64,000 nucleotides of DNA from Massilia aquatica (GTDB lineage: Bacteria; Pseudomonadota; Gammaproteobacteria; Burkholderiales; Burkholderiaceae_D), in assembly GCF_011682045.1 (NCBI RefSeq), contig NZ_VVIW01000002.1, forward strand, positions 1-64,000, given 5' to 3'. Both the position numbers and the translations under genes were made by a program. Shown here one piece after another: positions 1-7,526 of the stretch. Below the pieces are notes generated by a model. That model searched no databases, was not told the origin of the DNA, and saw only the letters and a list, made by a program, of their open reading frames with translations. Every line of letters begins with the position of its first letter. Position 1 is the stretch's first letter.

Positions 1-2
1 AC

Positions 3-119
3 ATCGTCGGCTTCTACAACTGCAAACGCATCAATTCAGCATTGGGCAATCTGTCGCCCGCCGTCTACGAACGGAAAATGGCAGTACGCGAACCTATCGT
101 GGTGTCCGAAATTACTTGA
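3..119 (+). pseudogene. C-terminal tail of an IS3-family transposase (OrfB), cut by the window edge
   Basis: An open frame runs from the window edge to a TGA at 117-119. It ends with the stretch FYNCKRINSALGNLSPAVYE, which matches the C-terminal end of IS3-family DDE integrase-type transposases, where a Y-N-x-x-R-x-H/N-S-A-L-G-x-x-S-P-x-x-Y/F-E pattern is usual. Only about 38 residues are visible, so whether the element is intact upstream cannot be judged. I did not identify a terminal inverted repeat in the 120 bases after the stop. The following gene is an ordinary chromosomal dehalogenase. Confidence 0.7.
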
Positions 120-241
120 CCACAGCATGGAAAGGCAACAGCCGCCAGTGCTCACTCTGCTGAATACAACAGCGCGCGCCCCATCACGCAGGAATTCCCC
201 TCGAAAATGCTACAGTGCCCGTAACGACAGAGGAGAGGCCC

Positions 242-922
242 ATGCCAAAAATCCACGCGATTATCTTCGACCTGTACGGCACCCTGTACGACGTGCACTC
301 GGTGTCCCAAGCCTGCGAGCAAGCCTACCCCGGCCACGGCGACGCCATCGCCCGCCTGTGGCGCCAGACCCAGATGGACTACACCTGGCTGCGCAGCCTG
401 ATGGAGCGCCACGCCGATTTCGAGACCGTCACCGAAGACGCGCTGCGCTTTACCTGCGCCAAGCTGGGCCTGCCGCTGCTGGCCGGCACCGTGCGCCAGC
501 TCAGCGACCAGTATCTGCACCTCGACCCCCATCCCGACATGCCGGCCACCCTGCGCCGCCTGCGCGACGCCGGCGTGCCGATGATCATCGCCTCGAACGG
601 TTCGCGCAACACCATCAGCCAAGTCGTGGCGAATTCGGGCATGAAATGGGCCTTCGACCAGTTCGTCAGCGTCGACGAGGTGGAAGTATTCAAACCGCAC
701 CGCAAGATTTACCTGCTGGCCGAGCAGCGCGCCGGCTATCCGCGCGAGAATATTCTCTATGTCTCCGCCAACGGCTGGGATGCGAGTGCGGCCAGTTTGT
801 TCGGCTTTCCGGTATGCTGGGTCAATCGCGATGGCGGCCCGCTCGACGAGCTCGGCGCCACGCCCGCCGTCATCGTGCCCGACCTGGCCAGCATGGCCAA
901 CTGGCTGCTGGCCCTGCGCTGA
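242..922 (+). CDS. Haloacid dehalogenase, type II (L-2-haloacid dehalogenase family)
   Basis: A 226-residue HAD-superfamily hydrolase, the usual length for L-2-haloacid dehalogenases, which hydrolyse 2-haloalkanoic acids to 2-hydroxy acids in the cytoplasm. The core motifs are present: nucleophile Asp10 and Thr14 in FDLYGTLYD, Arg41 in LWRQTQ, the motif II serine in IIASNGS, a motif III lysine in KPHRKIY, and SANGWDASAASLFGF, which resembles the S-x-N-x-x-D signature of true dehalogenases. The D10/T14/R41 spacing matches the characterised family. I chose the ATG at 242, preceded by GAGGAG, over an in-frame GTG at 215. Substrate is inferred; some relatives act on other small acids. Confidence 0.85.
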   Translation: MPKIHAIIFDLYGTLYDVHSVSQACEQAYPGHGDAIARLWRQTQMDYTWLRSLMERHADFETVTEDALRFTCAKLGLPLLAGTVRQLSDQYLHLDPHPDMPATLRRLRDAGVPMIIASNGSRNTISQVVANSGMKWAFDQFVSVDEVEVFKPHRKIYLLAEQRAGYPRENILYVSANGWDASAASLFGFPVCWVNRDGGPLDELGATPAVIVPDLASMANWLLALR

Positions 923-1022
923 CAGGCGCATCGGCCAGATCACTGGAAGGCGGCGCGAAACTTGCGTATGATGCGGATTCTGTTTCGCGCCACCATTTAT
1001 TACTTATTCCAGACAACACGCC

Positions 1023-1487
1023 ATGCGCGAAAGCTTGCTTACTCCGTCGCTCTCGCCCTCCGCGGCGCCAACGGCCAACCTGTATTCGGTGCAATCGTCC
1101 TTCGTGCTCGCGTTTTTCGGCGGGCCGTTTGCGATCATCCTGTATTCCGCGCTCAATTCCTGGAAGCTCAGGCGCCCGCTCGACGCGCTGGTGTATCTGG
1201 CGGGAATGGCGCTGGCGGTGTCCTACCTGGTCGCCGTCTGGACCGCCTATGCGCCGCTGGTACAACTGGTGAATGTAATCGGCAGGAGCGCGGCGGAAGC
1301 CTTGTGGCGCGCACTGGCGCTGGCGCTGATGGGGGTCGTGTATCTCCTGCACCGCAAACAGCACCGTTCCGCCGCCTTGTTCGCCGGTAAAACGCCGTCG
1401 CCCTGGATTCCGGCCATTGCCTGCGCCGTGCTGGCGTACGGCATGAAAAAGGCGCTCGAGTTTTACCTTCTGGCACCCATCCCATGA
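1023..1487 (+). CDS. Hypothetical four-helix integral membrane protein
   Basis: A 154-residue protein with four hydrophobic segments at about residues 25-44, 53-78, 93-110 and 127-149. The linkers are short and basic, so it is an inner-membrane protein. I do not recognise a family. Its stop overlaps the start of the next gene in an ATGA arrangement, and that gene in turn overlaps an AAA+ ATPase gene. The three are therefore probably one translationally coupled unit, possibly a membrane anchor, a TPR scaffold and an ATPase acting together. No function can be assigned from the sequence. Confidence 0.6.
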   Translation: MRESLLTPSLSPSAAPTANLYSVQSSFVLAFFGGPFAIILYSALNSWKLRRPLDALVYLAGMALAVSYLVAVWTAYAPLVQLVNVIGRSAAEALWRALALALMGVVYLLHRKQHRSAALFAGKTPSPWIPAIACAVLAYGMKKALEFYLLAPIP

Positions 1488-2377
1488 ACGACCACAGTGT
1501 GTTATCGGCGCGCGATTACAGCCGGCGCGTGCAGGGCCTGATCGAACGCAACCGCTATGCGCAAGCGCGCGATGAACTGGCCGAGGCGCTGGCCCAGTAT
1601 CCCGACGACAGCGACCTGCTGTACGGCGCGGCGCTGGTCGATTACCTGACCGGCAAGCCGGACGACGCGCGCGAGGCCTTGCTGCGCGTGCTCAGCCGCG
1701 AACCCGACCATGCCGCGGGACGCTCCCTGCTTGCCACCCTGTATCAGGAAAGCGGCGAACTGCCCGCAGCCGAAACGGTGCTGATCGACCTGCTCAGGGA
1801 CTATCCCGCGTCGGGCCATCTGTACGCGCGCTACGCCATGCTGATGTACCGCACCATGCACATCGACAAGGCCAAGGCCCTGGCGCACGAAGCGCTGCGC
1901 CTCGATCCGGACGATGAACTGGCCCTGATCGCCTGCATGATGGGCGACCTGATCGACGGCCGCAAAGGCGCCGAGCAGGAACGCCTGGCCACCTTGATGA
2001 CCCGCCATCCCGAAAGTACGGGCACGGCGCATATGCTGATCACCCACCTGGTGCGGCGTGGCAAATACCGGGCCGCCAAGCGGATTGCCATCGAACTGCT
2101 GAAACAGAATCCGGGCTCGCGCGAGATCCTCGGGCTGGTGGTCGAACTCGATGCCCTGAGCCACTGGAGCATGCTGCCGCTGTGGCCGTTCAACCGCTGG
2201 GGCTGGGCGGCATCGGTCGTGTTGTGGGTGGCGATGGTGGCTGTGTTCAGTGGCGCCGGCAACGTTGCCCCGCACATTCTGGGACCGCTCAATATCTTCC
2301 TGATCGGGTATTGTGTGTACTCCTGGATTTTCCCTCCTTTGCTCAAGCGCTGGCTGAAACGCCGCGCAGGAATTTGA
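1484..2377 (+). CDS. Tetratricopeptide repeat protein with C-terminal membrane helices
   Basis: A 297-residue protein. Residues about 12-210 form a series of helix-turn-helix TPR units with alanine/leucine spacing (for example YAQARDELAEALAQYPDDSD). The last 75 residues hold two hydrophobic segments, about 235-255 and 262-282, and end in a basic tail. It is probably a membrane-anchored protein-protein interaction scaffold. The start ATG overlaps the upstream stop and the stop TGA overlaps the ATG of the AAA+ ATPase gene, so the three genes are likely co-translated. No specific partner can be named from sequence. Confidence 0.75.
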   Translation: MNDHSVLSARDYSRRVQGLIERNRYAQARDELAEALAQYPDDSDLLYGAALVDYLTGKPDDAREALLRVLSREPDHAAGRSLLATLYQESGELPAAETVLIDLLRDYPASGHLYARYAMLMYRTMHIDKAKALAHEALRLDPDDELALIACMMGDLIDGRKGAEQERLATLMTRHPESTGTAHMLITHLVRRGKYRAAKRIAIELLKQNPGSREILGLVVELDALSHWSMLPLWPFNRWGWAASVVLWVAMVAVFSGAGNVAPHILGPLNIFLIGYCVYSWIFPPLLKRWLKRRAGI

Positions 2378-3609
2378 TGACCATGACTATGTCGCGTGAA
2401 CAATACGAAGCGTCGCTGGTAAGCGATCCGTTCAACACAGCCAACCGGCTCGCCTACGCCCGTCTGCTGCTCGACGAAAACGATGCGAACGCCGCGCTGG
2501 TGCAGTTCGAGCTGGCCGAACGCCAGGCGCCCGGAGCGGCCGCCTCGAGCGGCAAGGCGCAGGCGCTGCTGGCGCTTGGCAGCAACAGCGATGCGCTGGC
2601 CGCCTACGGCCGCGCGCGCCAGCAGGATGGCTTCGTGCCGGTGCCGGCGCTGGAACAGTTGCAGCAGAGTGCGCGTCCGGCCTCGGGGCCGGCGCTGTCG
2701 CTGGTGGGGCAGAGCGCCAACGTGGTGCCGCTCAAGCCGCAAGCGCCGGACGCGGTGCGCTTTGCCGATGTGGGCGGGATGGAAGACTTGAAGAAGATGC
2801 TGCGCCTGCACATCATCGAGCCATTCTTGCGGCCGTCGCTGTTTGCCAAGTTCAAGAAGCAGGGCGGCGGCGGGATTTTGCTGTACGGCCCGCCGGGCTG
2901 CGGCAAGACCATGATCGCGCGCGCGATTGCCAACGAGTGCAATGCCTCGTTCGTGTCGGTCGGCATCAGCGAAGTGTTGAATATGTGGATGGGCGAGAGC
3001 GAGCGCAACCTGGCGCAACTGTTCGAAAAGGCGCGCGCGCAAAAGCCGTGCGTGCTGTTCTTCGACGAGCTCGATGCGCTGGCATTCTCGCGTTCCAAGG
3101 CGCAGAGCGAACACAGCCGCACGATCGTCAATGAATTCCTGTCGCAGCTCGACGGTTTCGAGCGCGACAACCGCGACGTGCTGTTCCTGGCGGCCACCAA
3201 TATGCCGTGGGATGTGGACCAGGCGATGAAACGCACCGGGCGCTTTGCGCGCCAGCTGTTCGTGCCGCCGCCGGACGCCGAAGCGCGCAAGCACATCATC
3301 AACATCAAGCTGCGCGAGGTGCCGGTGGAAGGCGTGGATGTGGATGCGCTGGTGGAAGCAACGCCGCATTTTTCGGGCGCCGATATCGATGGCGTGATCG
3401 ACCTGGCCAAGGAGAGCGCGATTCACGATATTCTGGCGGGCAATCCGGAGCGGCCGATCGGGCCGGGCGATATTGCGTACGCGCTCGATGCGATGCAGCC
3501 GTCCACGGTGGAATGGCTGAAAACGGCGCGAAACTTGGTGCGCTACGCGGGCAGCGACGACAGTTATCGCGATGTGGAAAAGTACTTGAAGAAGACCAAG
3601 TTTATCTGA
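2377..3609 (+). CDS. TPR-linked AAA+ ATPase (CDC48/FtsH-like ATPase core)
   Basis: A 410-residue protein with an N-terminal TPR-like region (about 1-105) followed by one AAA+ module. Visible motifs are Walker A GPPGCGKT at 171-178, Walker B VLFFDELDAL, a sensor/second-region block ending in FLAATNMPWDVD, and an arginine-finger segment RTGRFARQ. The core resembles the ATPase domain of CDC48/katanin/FtsH, but there is no protease domain, so it probably remodels a protein partner. The start at 2377 overlaps the preceding stop; ATGs at 2383 and 2389 are alternatives. A perfect hairpin follows the stop. The target is unknown, though the coupled membrane and TPR proteins are obvious candidates. Confidence 0.8.
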   Translation: MTMTMSREQYEASLVSDPFNTANRLAYARLLLDENDANAALVQFELAERQAPGAAASSGKAQALLALGSNSDALAAYGRARQQDGFVPVPALEQLQQSARPASGPALSLVGQSANVVPLKPQAPDAVRFADVGGMEDLKKMLRLHIIEPFLRPSLFAKFKKQGGGGILLYGPPGCGKTMIARAIANECNASFVSVGISEVLNMWMGESERNLAQLFEKARAQKPCVLFFDELDALAFSRSKAQSEHSRTIVNEFLSQLDGFERDNRDVLFLAATNMPWDVDQAMKRTGRFARQLFVPPPDAEARKHIINIKLREVPVEGVDVDALVEATPHFSGADIDGVIDLAKESAIHDILAGNPERPIGPGDIAYALDAMQPSTVEWLKTARNLVRYAGSDDSYRDVEKYLKKTKFI

Positions 3610-3614
3610 TCTTG

Positions 3615-3646
3615 CGCCGTCCCCGCGCCGTAGTGCGGGGACGGCG
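3615..3646. terminator. Bidirectional hairpin between convergent genes
   Basis: A perfect 12-bp stem (CGCCGTCCCCGC pairing with GCGGGGACGGCG) with an 8-nt loop lies between the stop of the AAA+ ATPase gene and the convergent stop of leuA. There is no T-run, so it may act as a processing or mRNA-stability stem as much as an intrinsic terminator. Confidence 0.6.
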
Positions 3647-3652
3647 ACGCGT

Positions 3653-5338
3653 TTACTCCGTTACCGCCAGCGCTTTGTCGGCCCGCACCAGCTGCCGGTT
3701 CACCGCGCTCAGCACCGCCTTGAACGAGGCCGTCACGATATTGCTGTCGATCCCCGCGCCGAACATGGTCGGACCATTCTCCAGGCGCAATTCCACATAA
3801 CATGCCGCCTTGGCGTTGGCGCCCGAGCCGATCGCGTGCTCGTGGTAGTCCATCAGCTTGATATCGAGTCCCAGCGCGTTGACGAAAGCGTCGATCGGCC
3901 CGTTGCCGCCACCCTGCAAACTCAGGCTGGCCTGGCGGTGCGCCAGGGTAATATCGATCTGCACCGGCTCGTCGCTGCTGCTGTCTTCCACCATCTTGTG
4001 CGCGCTGTAGGCGTACGGGCTGGTCTGGTCGAAATACTCGCTGCAGAAGATCGCATGAATCTCCTTGGCCGCAATCTCGCGTCCGCTGGCGTCGGCCACC
4101 GCCTGTACCGCCCGGCTGAACTCGATCTGCAGGCGGCGCGGCAAGCTCAAGCCGAATTCCTGTTCCAGCAGATACGCCATCCCGCCCTTGCCGGACTGGC
4201 TGTTGACGCGAATCACCGCGTCATAACTGCGCCCCAGATCGGCCGGGTCGATCGGCAAATACGGCACTTCCCACAAGGTATTCGGCTTTTGCTGGGCAAA
4301 GCCTTTCTTGATCGCATCCTGGTGCGAACCGGAAAACGCGGTAAATACCAGGTCGCCCGCATACGGATGACGCGGATGCACCGGCAACTGGTTGCATTCT
4401 TCCACCACCTGGCGCACGGCGTCGATATCGGAGAAATCGAGCCCCGGATGCACGCCCTGGGTGTACAGATTCATCGCCAGGGTGACCAGGTCGACATTGC
4501 CGGTGCGCTCGCCGTTGCCGAACAGACAACCTTCGACCCGGTCGGCGCCCGCCATGATGGCCAGCTCGGCCGATGCCACGGCCGTGCCGCGGTCGTTGTG
4601 CGGATGGACGCTGATGATCAGCGCATCGCGCCGCGCCAGCTTGCGCGACATCCACTCGATCTGGTCCGCGTACACGTTGGGCGTGCTGCACTCCACGGTG
4701 GAAGGCAGGTTGACGATCATCTTGTTGTTCGGCGTCGGCTGCCAGATATCGCTGACGGCGTCGCAGATGTGCTTGGAGAAATCCAGTTCCGTGGTCGAAA
4801 ACGATTCCGGCGTATATTCGAAGCCCCAGTCGGTCTGCGGATGCTGCTTGACCAGTTCCTTGACCAGTTTGGTGCCGCTGACCGCGATCTCGGTGATCTG
4901 CTCGCGCGTCATGCCGAATACGACCTTGCGGAACACCGGCGCCACCGAGTTATACAAGTGCACGATGGCACGGCGCGCGCCCACGGCGGAGTCGACCGTG
5001 CGGCGGATCAGTTCCTCGCGCGACTGGGTCAGCACGATGATGGTCACGTCCTCGGGAATGCGGTCTTCATCGATCAGCTTGCGTACGAAATCGAAGTCGG
5101 TCTGGGAGGCGGACGGAAAACCGACTTCGATTTCCTTGAGGCCGATCTTGACCAGCATCTCGAAGAAACGCAGCTTTTTCTCCGGGCTCATCGGCTCGAT
5201 CAGGGCCTGGTTGCCGTCGCGCAGGTCGGTGCTCATCCAGATCGGCGGCCGGGTGATGGCGTTGTCAGGCCACTGGCGGGCGGACAAATTGACTGGAGGG
5301 AAAGCGCGGTATTTGGACGATGGATTCTGCAACATCAT
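3653..5338 (-). CDS. leuA: 2-isopropylmalate synthase
   Basis: A 561-residue type-2 LeuA that condenses acetyl-CoA with 2-ketoisovalerate, the first committed step of leucine synthesis. The N-terminal TIM-barrel motif is TDLRDGNQA, with the metal-binding [14 protein letters not shown] and [15 protein letters not shown] central subdomain follows, and the C-terminal LeuA regulatory domain (about residues 430-561) would bind leucine for feedback inhibition. AGGAG sits 6 bases before the ATG at 5338; an ATG one codon later is possible. The gene is separated from its promoter by about 290 bases that contain two leucine-rich mini-ORFs (described separately), which suggests attenuation by leucine supply. 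Confidence 0.96.
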   Translation of the reverse strand: MMLQNPSSKYRAFPPVNLSARQWPDNAITRPPIWMSTDLRDGNQALIEPMSPEKKLRFFEMLVKIGLKEIEVGFPSASQTDFDFVRKLIDEDRIPEDVTIIVLTQSREELIRRTVDSAVGARRAIVHLYNSVAPVFRKVVFGMTREQITEIAVSGTKLVKELVKQHPQTDWGFEYTPESFSTTELDFSKHICDAVSDIWQPTPNNKMIVNLPSTVECSTPNVYADQIEWMSRKLARRDALIISVHPHNDRGTAVASAELAIMAGADRVEGCLFGNGERTGNVDLVTLAMNLYTQGVHPGLDFSDIDAVRQVVEECNQLPVHPRHPYAGDLVFTAFSGSHQDAIKKGFAQQKPNTLWEVPYLPIDPADLGRSYDAVIRVNSQSGKGGMAYLLEQEFGLSLPRRLQIEFSRAVQAVADASGREIAAKEIHAIFCSEYFDQTSPYAYSAHKMVEDSSSDEPVQIDITLAHRQASLSLQGGGNGPIDAFVNALGLDIKLMDYHEHAIGSGANAKAACYVELRLENGPTMFGAGIDSNIVTASFKAVLSAVNRQLVRADKALAVTE

Positions 5339-5417
5339 GGGGTACTCCTGTTTGGCGAAAGCGAATGGGGGCCGGGCGGCGCTGTGGCGAGAGGCTGCCG
5401 GGCGGCCACGAATAACG

Positions 5418-5483
5418 CTAGGCCAGGCAACCGATCGGTAGCTTTAGCAGTAGAAACTGGGTGATGGAGACGGATGCGAACAT
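5418..5483 (-). CDS. Putative second leuA leader peptide (CTA-rich)
   Basis: A 21-codon ORF ending 79 bases before leuA. Codons 11-15 read CTA CTG CTA AAG CTA (Leu Leu Leu Lys Leu), so three of its CTA codons lie within five positions in a genome that otherwise strongly prefers CTG and CTC. An AGGA lies about 10 bases upstream of the ATG. Slow translation of CTA under leucine or tRNA-Leu limitation would stall a ribosome here, the classic design of a branched-chain amino-acid leader. I infer a regulatory peptide. I could not find a convincing terminator with a U-run between it and leuA, so the mechanism (transcriptional, Rho-dependent or translational) is open. Confidence 0.6.
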   Translation of the reverse strand: MFASVSITQFLLLKLPIGCLA

Positions 5484-5546
5484 GGGTCGAGCTTTCCTGG
5501 GGTTTTACAACTCGCCGGCGGGGAGCCGGGCGGCGCACTGCGGTGA

Positions 5547-5630
5547 TTACGCGCGTGCAGCTAGTAGCGTCGCTAGCGATAGCGCGCCAGCGAGCAGGGG
5601 GAAAGACGACAGATGCAGGGAAGATGACAT
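5547..5630 (-). CDS. Putative first leuA leader peptide (CTA-rich, possibly leaderless)
   Basis: A 27-residue ORF. Eight of its residues are leucine, and the last four leucines (positions 17, 19, 22 and 23) are all encoded by CTA within seven codons. A consensus -35/-10 pair lies immediately upstream and would start transcription at about the A of its ATG, so the peptide would be translated from a leaderless or nearly leaderless mRNA. No Shine-Dalgarno sequence is present. It lies about 210 bases upstream of leuA in the same direction. The codon pattern is very unlikely by chance in DNA this GC-rich. Translation is inferred, not shown. Confidence 0.65.
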   Translation of the reverse strand: MSSSLHLSSFPLLAGALSLATLLAARA

Positions 5631-5636
5631 GAGTTC

Positions 5637-5666
5637 ACTGTACGTCAGGCCGCGCCGGCTTGTCAA
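5637..5666 (-). promoter_or_regulatory. Putative sigma-70 promoter of the leu leader/leuA transcript
   Basis: On the minus strand a perfect TTGACA (5661-5666) is followed after 18 bases by TACAGT (5637-5642, 4 of 6 matches to TATAAT). The predicted start site falls near 5630, at the start codon of the first leader peptide. Confidence 0.6.
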
Positions 5667-5718
5667 GCGCTGATGTGCAACGCTTGCCAACCGCCGCCGC
5701 CAGGCCAGACAGCCGCTG

Positions 5719-6078
5719 CTACAGGTCGAGAAACATGTCGAAGCCGCCGTAGATCATGCGCTTGCCGTCGAAGGGCATGTCGGTGCCTTTCATGAAGTCG
5801 GCCATGCGCGGGTCTTTCATGACCTTGTCGTTGACTTCGTCGCGGTGGGCGCGCGATGCGTACACGATCCAGGAAAACACCACGGTTTCGCCCGGCTGCA
5901 GGTTGACGCTTTGGGGGAAGGAGGTGAGTTTGCCGGGTTTGACGTCGTCGGCGATGCATTCGCGGTACTGCAAGGCGCCATGTTCGCGCCAGATGGCGCC
6001 GCAGGTGGCCGCCATGGCGCGGTAGCTTTCGAGATTGCTGGTGGGGAGGGGAAGGACGAAACCATCGACATAAGCCAT
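5719..6078 (-). CDS. DUF1428 family protein (YbaA-like)
   Basis: A protein of about 119 residues beginning MAYVDGFVLPLP and carrying the pattern typical of DUF1428: an aromatic-rich N-terminus, an EHGALQYREC segment and a C-terminal KRMIYGGFDMFLDL. Members adopt a small dimeric alpha/beta-barrel (ABM-like) fold of unknown biochemical role. AGGAG sits 6 bases before the ATG at 6078; the ATG one codon upstream is too close to it. The gene stands alone. Directly upstream is a tandem 13-bp repeat that could be an operator. Confidence 0.8.
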   Translation of the reverse strand: MAYVDGFVLPLPTSNLESYRAMAATCGAIWREHGALQYRECIADDVKPGKLTSFPQSVNLQPGETVVFSWIVYASRAHRDEVNDKVMKDPRMADFMKGTDMPFDGKRMIYGGFDMFLDL

Positions 6079-6103
6079 CATGTTCTCCTGTCGCTGCACA
6101 ATA

Positions 6104-6129
6104 TGGGTACGTACAGTGGGTACGTACAG
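6104..6129. repeat. Tandem 13-bp direct repeat upstream of the DUF1428 gene
   Basis: TGGGTACGTACAG occurs twice in immediate succession, and each copy contains the palindrome GTACGTAC. It lies 26 bases before the DUF1428 start codon. It could be a binding site for a regulator of that gene, but no known operator is recognised. Confidence 0.6.
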
Positions 6130-6323
6130 CCGATCATACCCCTCCCGCGTCCAGGGGCCCGCACCATACCCAAATTAAATTGCCAATGTTGCGTTTTGCC
6201 TTTCAAGGCCAAGGTCTGGCGAATTGCGTTGCCTTTTTGTCGGCGGCGGTGCAGTAAATACCTCGTCGAGGGAATATATATCTGTGCGGGCTTTGCCGCG
6301 CGCAAGCGTCGCCACTCCGTCTG
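6130..6323. other. Intergenic DNA with no recognised gene
   Basis: The stretch between the DUF1428 upstream repeat and the 14-bp tandem repeat contains a modestly AT-rich segment (about 6165-6275). I see no credible ORF on either strand and no convincing terminator. Confidence 0.5.
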
Positions 6324-6430
6324 ACGCGCCCCGGGCTACGCGCCCCGGGCTACGCGCCCCGGGCTACGCGCCCCGGGCTACGCGCCCCGGGCTACGCGCC
6401 CCGGGCTACGCGCCCCGGGCTACGCGCCCC
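6324..6430. repeat. 14-bp tandem repeat, seven full copies plus a partial one
   Basis: The unit ACGCGCCCCGGGCT is repeated seven times without a change from 6324 to 6421, then nine more bases match before the array decays. It begins 9 bases beyond the selD stop on that gene's transcript side. Each unit contains a CCCGGG palindrome, so the RNA could fold into alternative short stems. Copy number is likely to vary between strains. Confidence 0.95.
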
Positions 6431-6438
6431 GCGCAGCC

Positions 6439-7497
6439 TTACGCCGCGACCTGGACCCGTGGCGCGCCGGCCGTCATCTCGCCGATCACGGCCGCGCTCT
6501 CGAAGCCTTCGCGCGCGAACAGCGCCAGCACCTCGTCCACGCTGCCCGGATCGCACGACACCAGCAGTCCGCCCGAGGTTTGCGGGTCGGTCAGCAGGTT
6601 GTGCTGCGCCGCGCTGATGCTCGGCGAGAGCGTCACGTCCTTGCCGTAGGCATCCCAGTTGCGTCCCGAGGCGCCGGTAAAGTAGCCATCGTGCGCCAGC
6701 TGTTCCACGCCCGGCAGCAGCGGAATCTGCGCCATGCTCAGCTGCGCCGTCAGTTGCGCGCCGCGCGCCAGTTCCAGCAGGTGGCCCAAGAGGCCAAAGC
6801 CGGTGACATCGGTCAGCGCATGCACCCCTTCCATCTCCGAGAGCGCCTTGCCCGGTTTATTCAGTTTGGTGGTATTGGCGATCATGGCGGCGTAGCCGTC
6901 CGGCCCCAGCATGTCTTTCTTGAGCGCCGCCGAGAGCACGCCCACGCCCAGCGGTTTGCCGAGAATGAGCACGTCGCCGGCGCGCGCGTCGGCGTTGCGC
7001 TTGACCTTGGACGGATGCACCAGGCCCAGCACCACCAGGCCGTAGATCGGCTCGACCGAGTCGATGGTGTGGCCGCCGGCGATCGGAATGCCCGCTTCGG
7101 CGCACATGACCTGGCCGCCGCGAATGATCTCGCCGATGGTCTCGAGCGGCAGCTTATTGATCGGCATGCCCACCAAGGCCAGCGCCATGATCGGCGTGCC
7201 GCCCATCGCGTACACGTCGGAAATCGCGTTGGTGGCGGCGATGCGGCCGAAATCGAACGGGTCGTCGACGATCGGCATGAAAAAATCGGTGGTGGCGATC
7301 AGCGCCTGCTCGTCATTGAGCTTGTAGACGGCGGCGTCGTCGGCCGTCTCGATCCCGACCATCAGTTCTTTCGGCAGCGGGAAGCCGCCCGAGTTTTTCA
7401 GGATTTCGGACAGCACGCCCGGCGCGATCTTGCAGCCGCAGCCGCCGCCATGCGAAAACGAGGTGAGTTTGATGGGGGTCTCTGGGGCATTGCTCAT
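6439..7497 (-). CDS. selD: Selenophosphate synthetase (selenide, water dikinase; SelD/SenC)
   Basis: A 352-residue enzyme that makes selenophosphate from selenide and ATP. The N-terminal glycine-rich loop contains Cys20 and Lys23 (HGGGCGCK), the reactive pair of SelD, and both are ordinary codons rather than selenocysteine. Metal and phosphate motifs follow (ETADDAAV, TTDFFMPIVDDP, GGHTIDSVEP). It lies 29 bases downstream of senB and is probably co-transcribed, with senA divergent. In this context it corresponds to the SenC role, supplying selenophosphate for selenoneine. It could also serve tRNA or protein selenation elsewhere in the genome; no selA, selB or selU is in the window. Confidence 0.93.
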   Translation of the reverse strand: MSNAPETPIKLTSFSHGGGCGCKIAPGVLSEILKNSGGFPLPKELMVGIETADDAAVYKLNDEQALIATTDFFMPIVDDPFDFGRIAATNAISDVYAMGGTPIMALALVGMPINKLPLETIGEIIRGGQVMCAEAGIPIAGGHTIDSVEPIYGLVVLGLVHPSKVKRNADARAGDVLILGKPLGVGVLSAALKKDMLGPDGYAAMIANTTKLNKPGKALSEMEGVHALTDVTGFGLLGHLLELARGAQLTAQLSMAQIPLLPGVEQLAHDGYFTGASGRNWDAYGKDVTLSPSISAAQHNLLTDPQTSGGLLVSCDPGSVDEVLALFAREGFESAAVIGEMTAGAPRVQVAA

Positions 7498-7526
7498 GAT
7501 CGGTGTCCATTTCGGTAAAAGGCGGG

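Noticed and set aside
1831-3426. 531-codon frame antisense to the TPR and AAA+ genes
   Set aside because: Composition is Arg/His/Ala-rich shadow sequence with no recognisable domain; the sense genes are clear.
3836-5464. 542-codon open frame antisense to leuA
   Set aside because: It is a high-GC shadow; the leuA protein on the other strand has full family motifs and a ribosome site, while this frame has none.
5340-5660. T-box riboswitch control of leuA
   Set aside because: I see no T-box consensus or matching specifier loop, and T-boxes are uncommon in betaproteobacteria; the CTA-rich leaders explain the region better.
6324-6430. Tandem repeat considered as a CRISPR array
   Set aside because: Units are 14 bp and contiguous with no spacers, and no cas gene is in the window.
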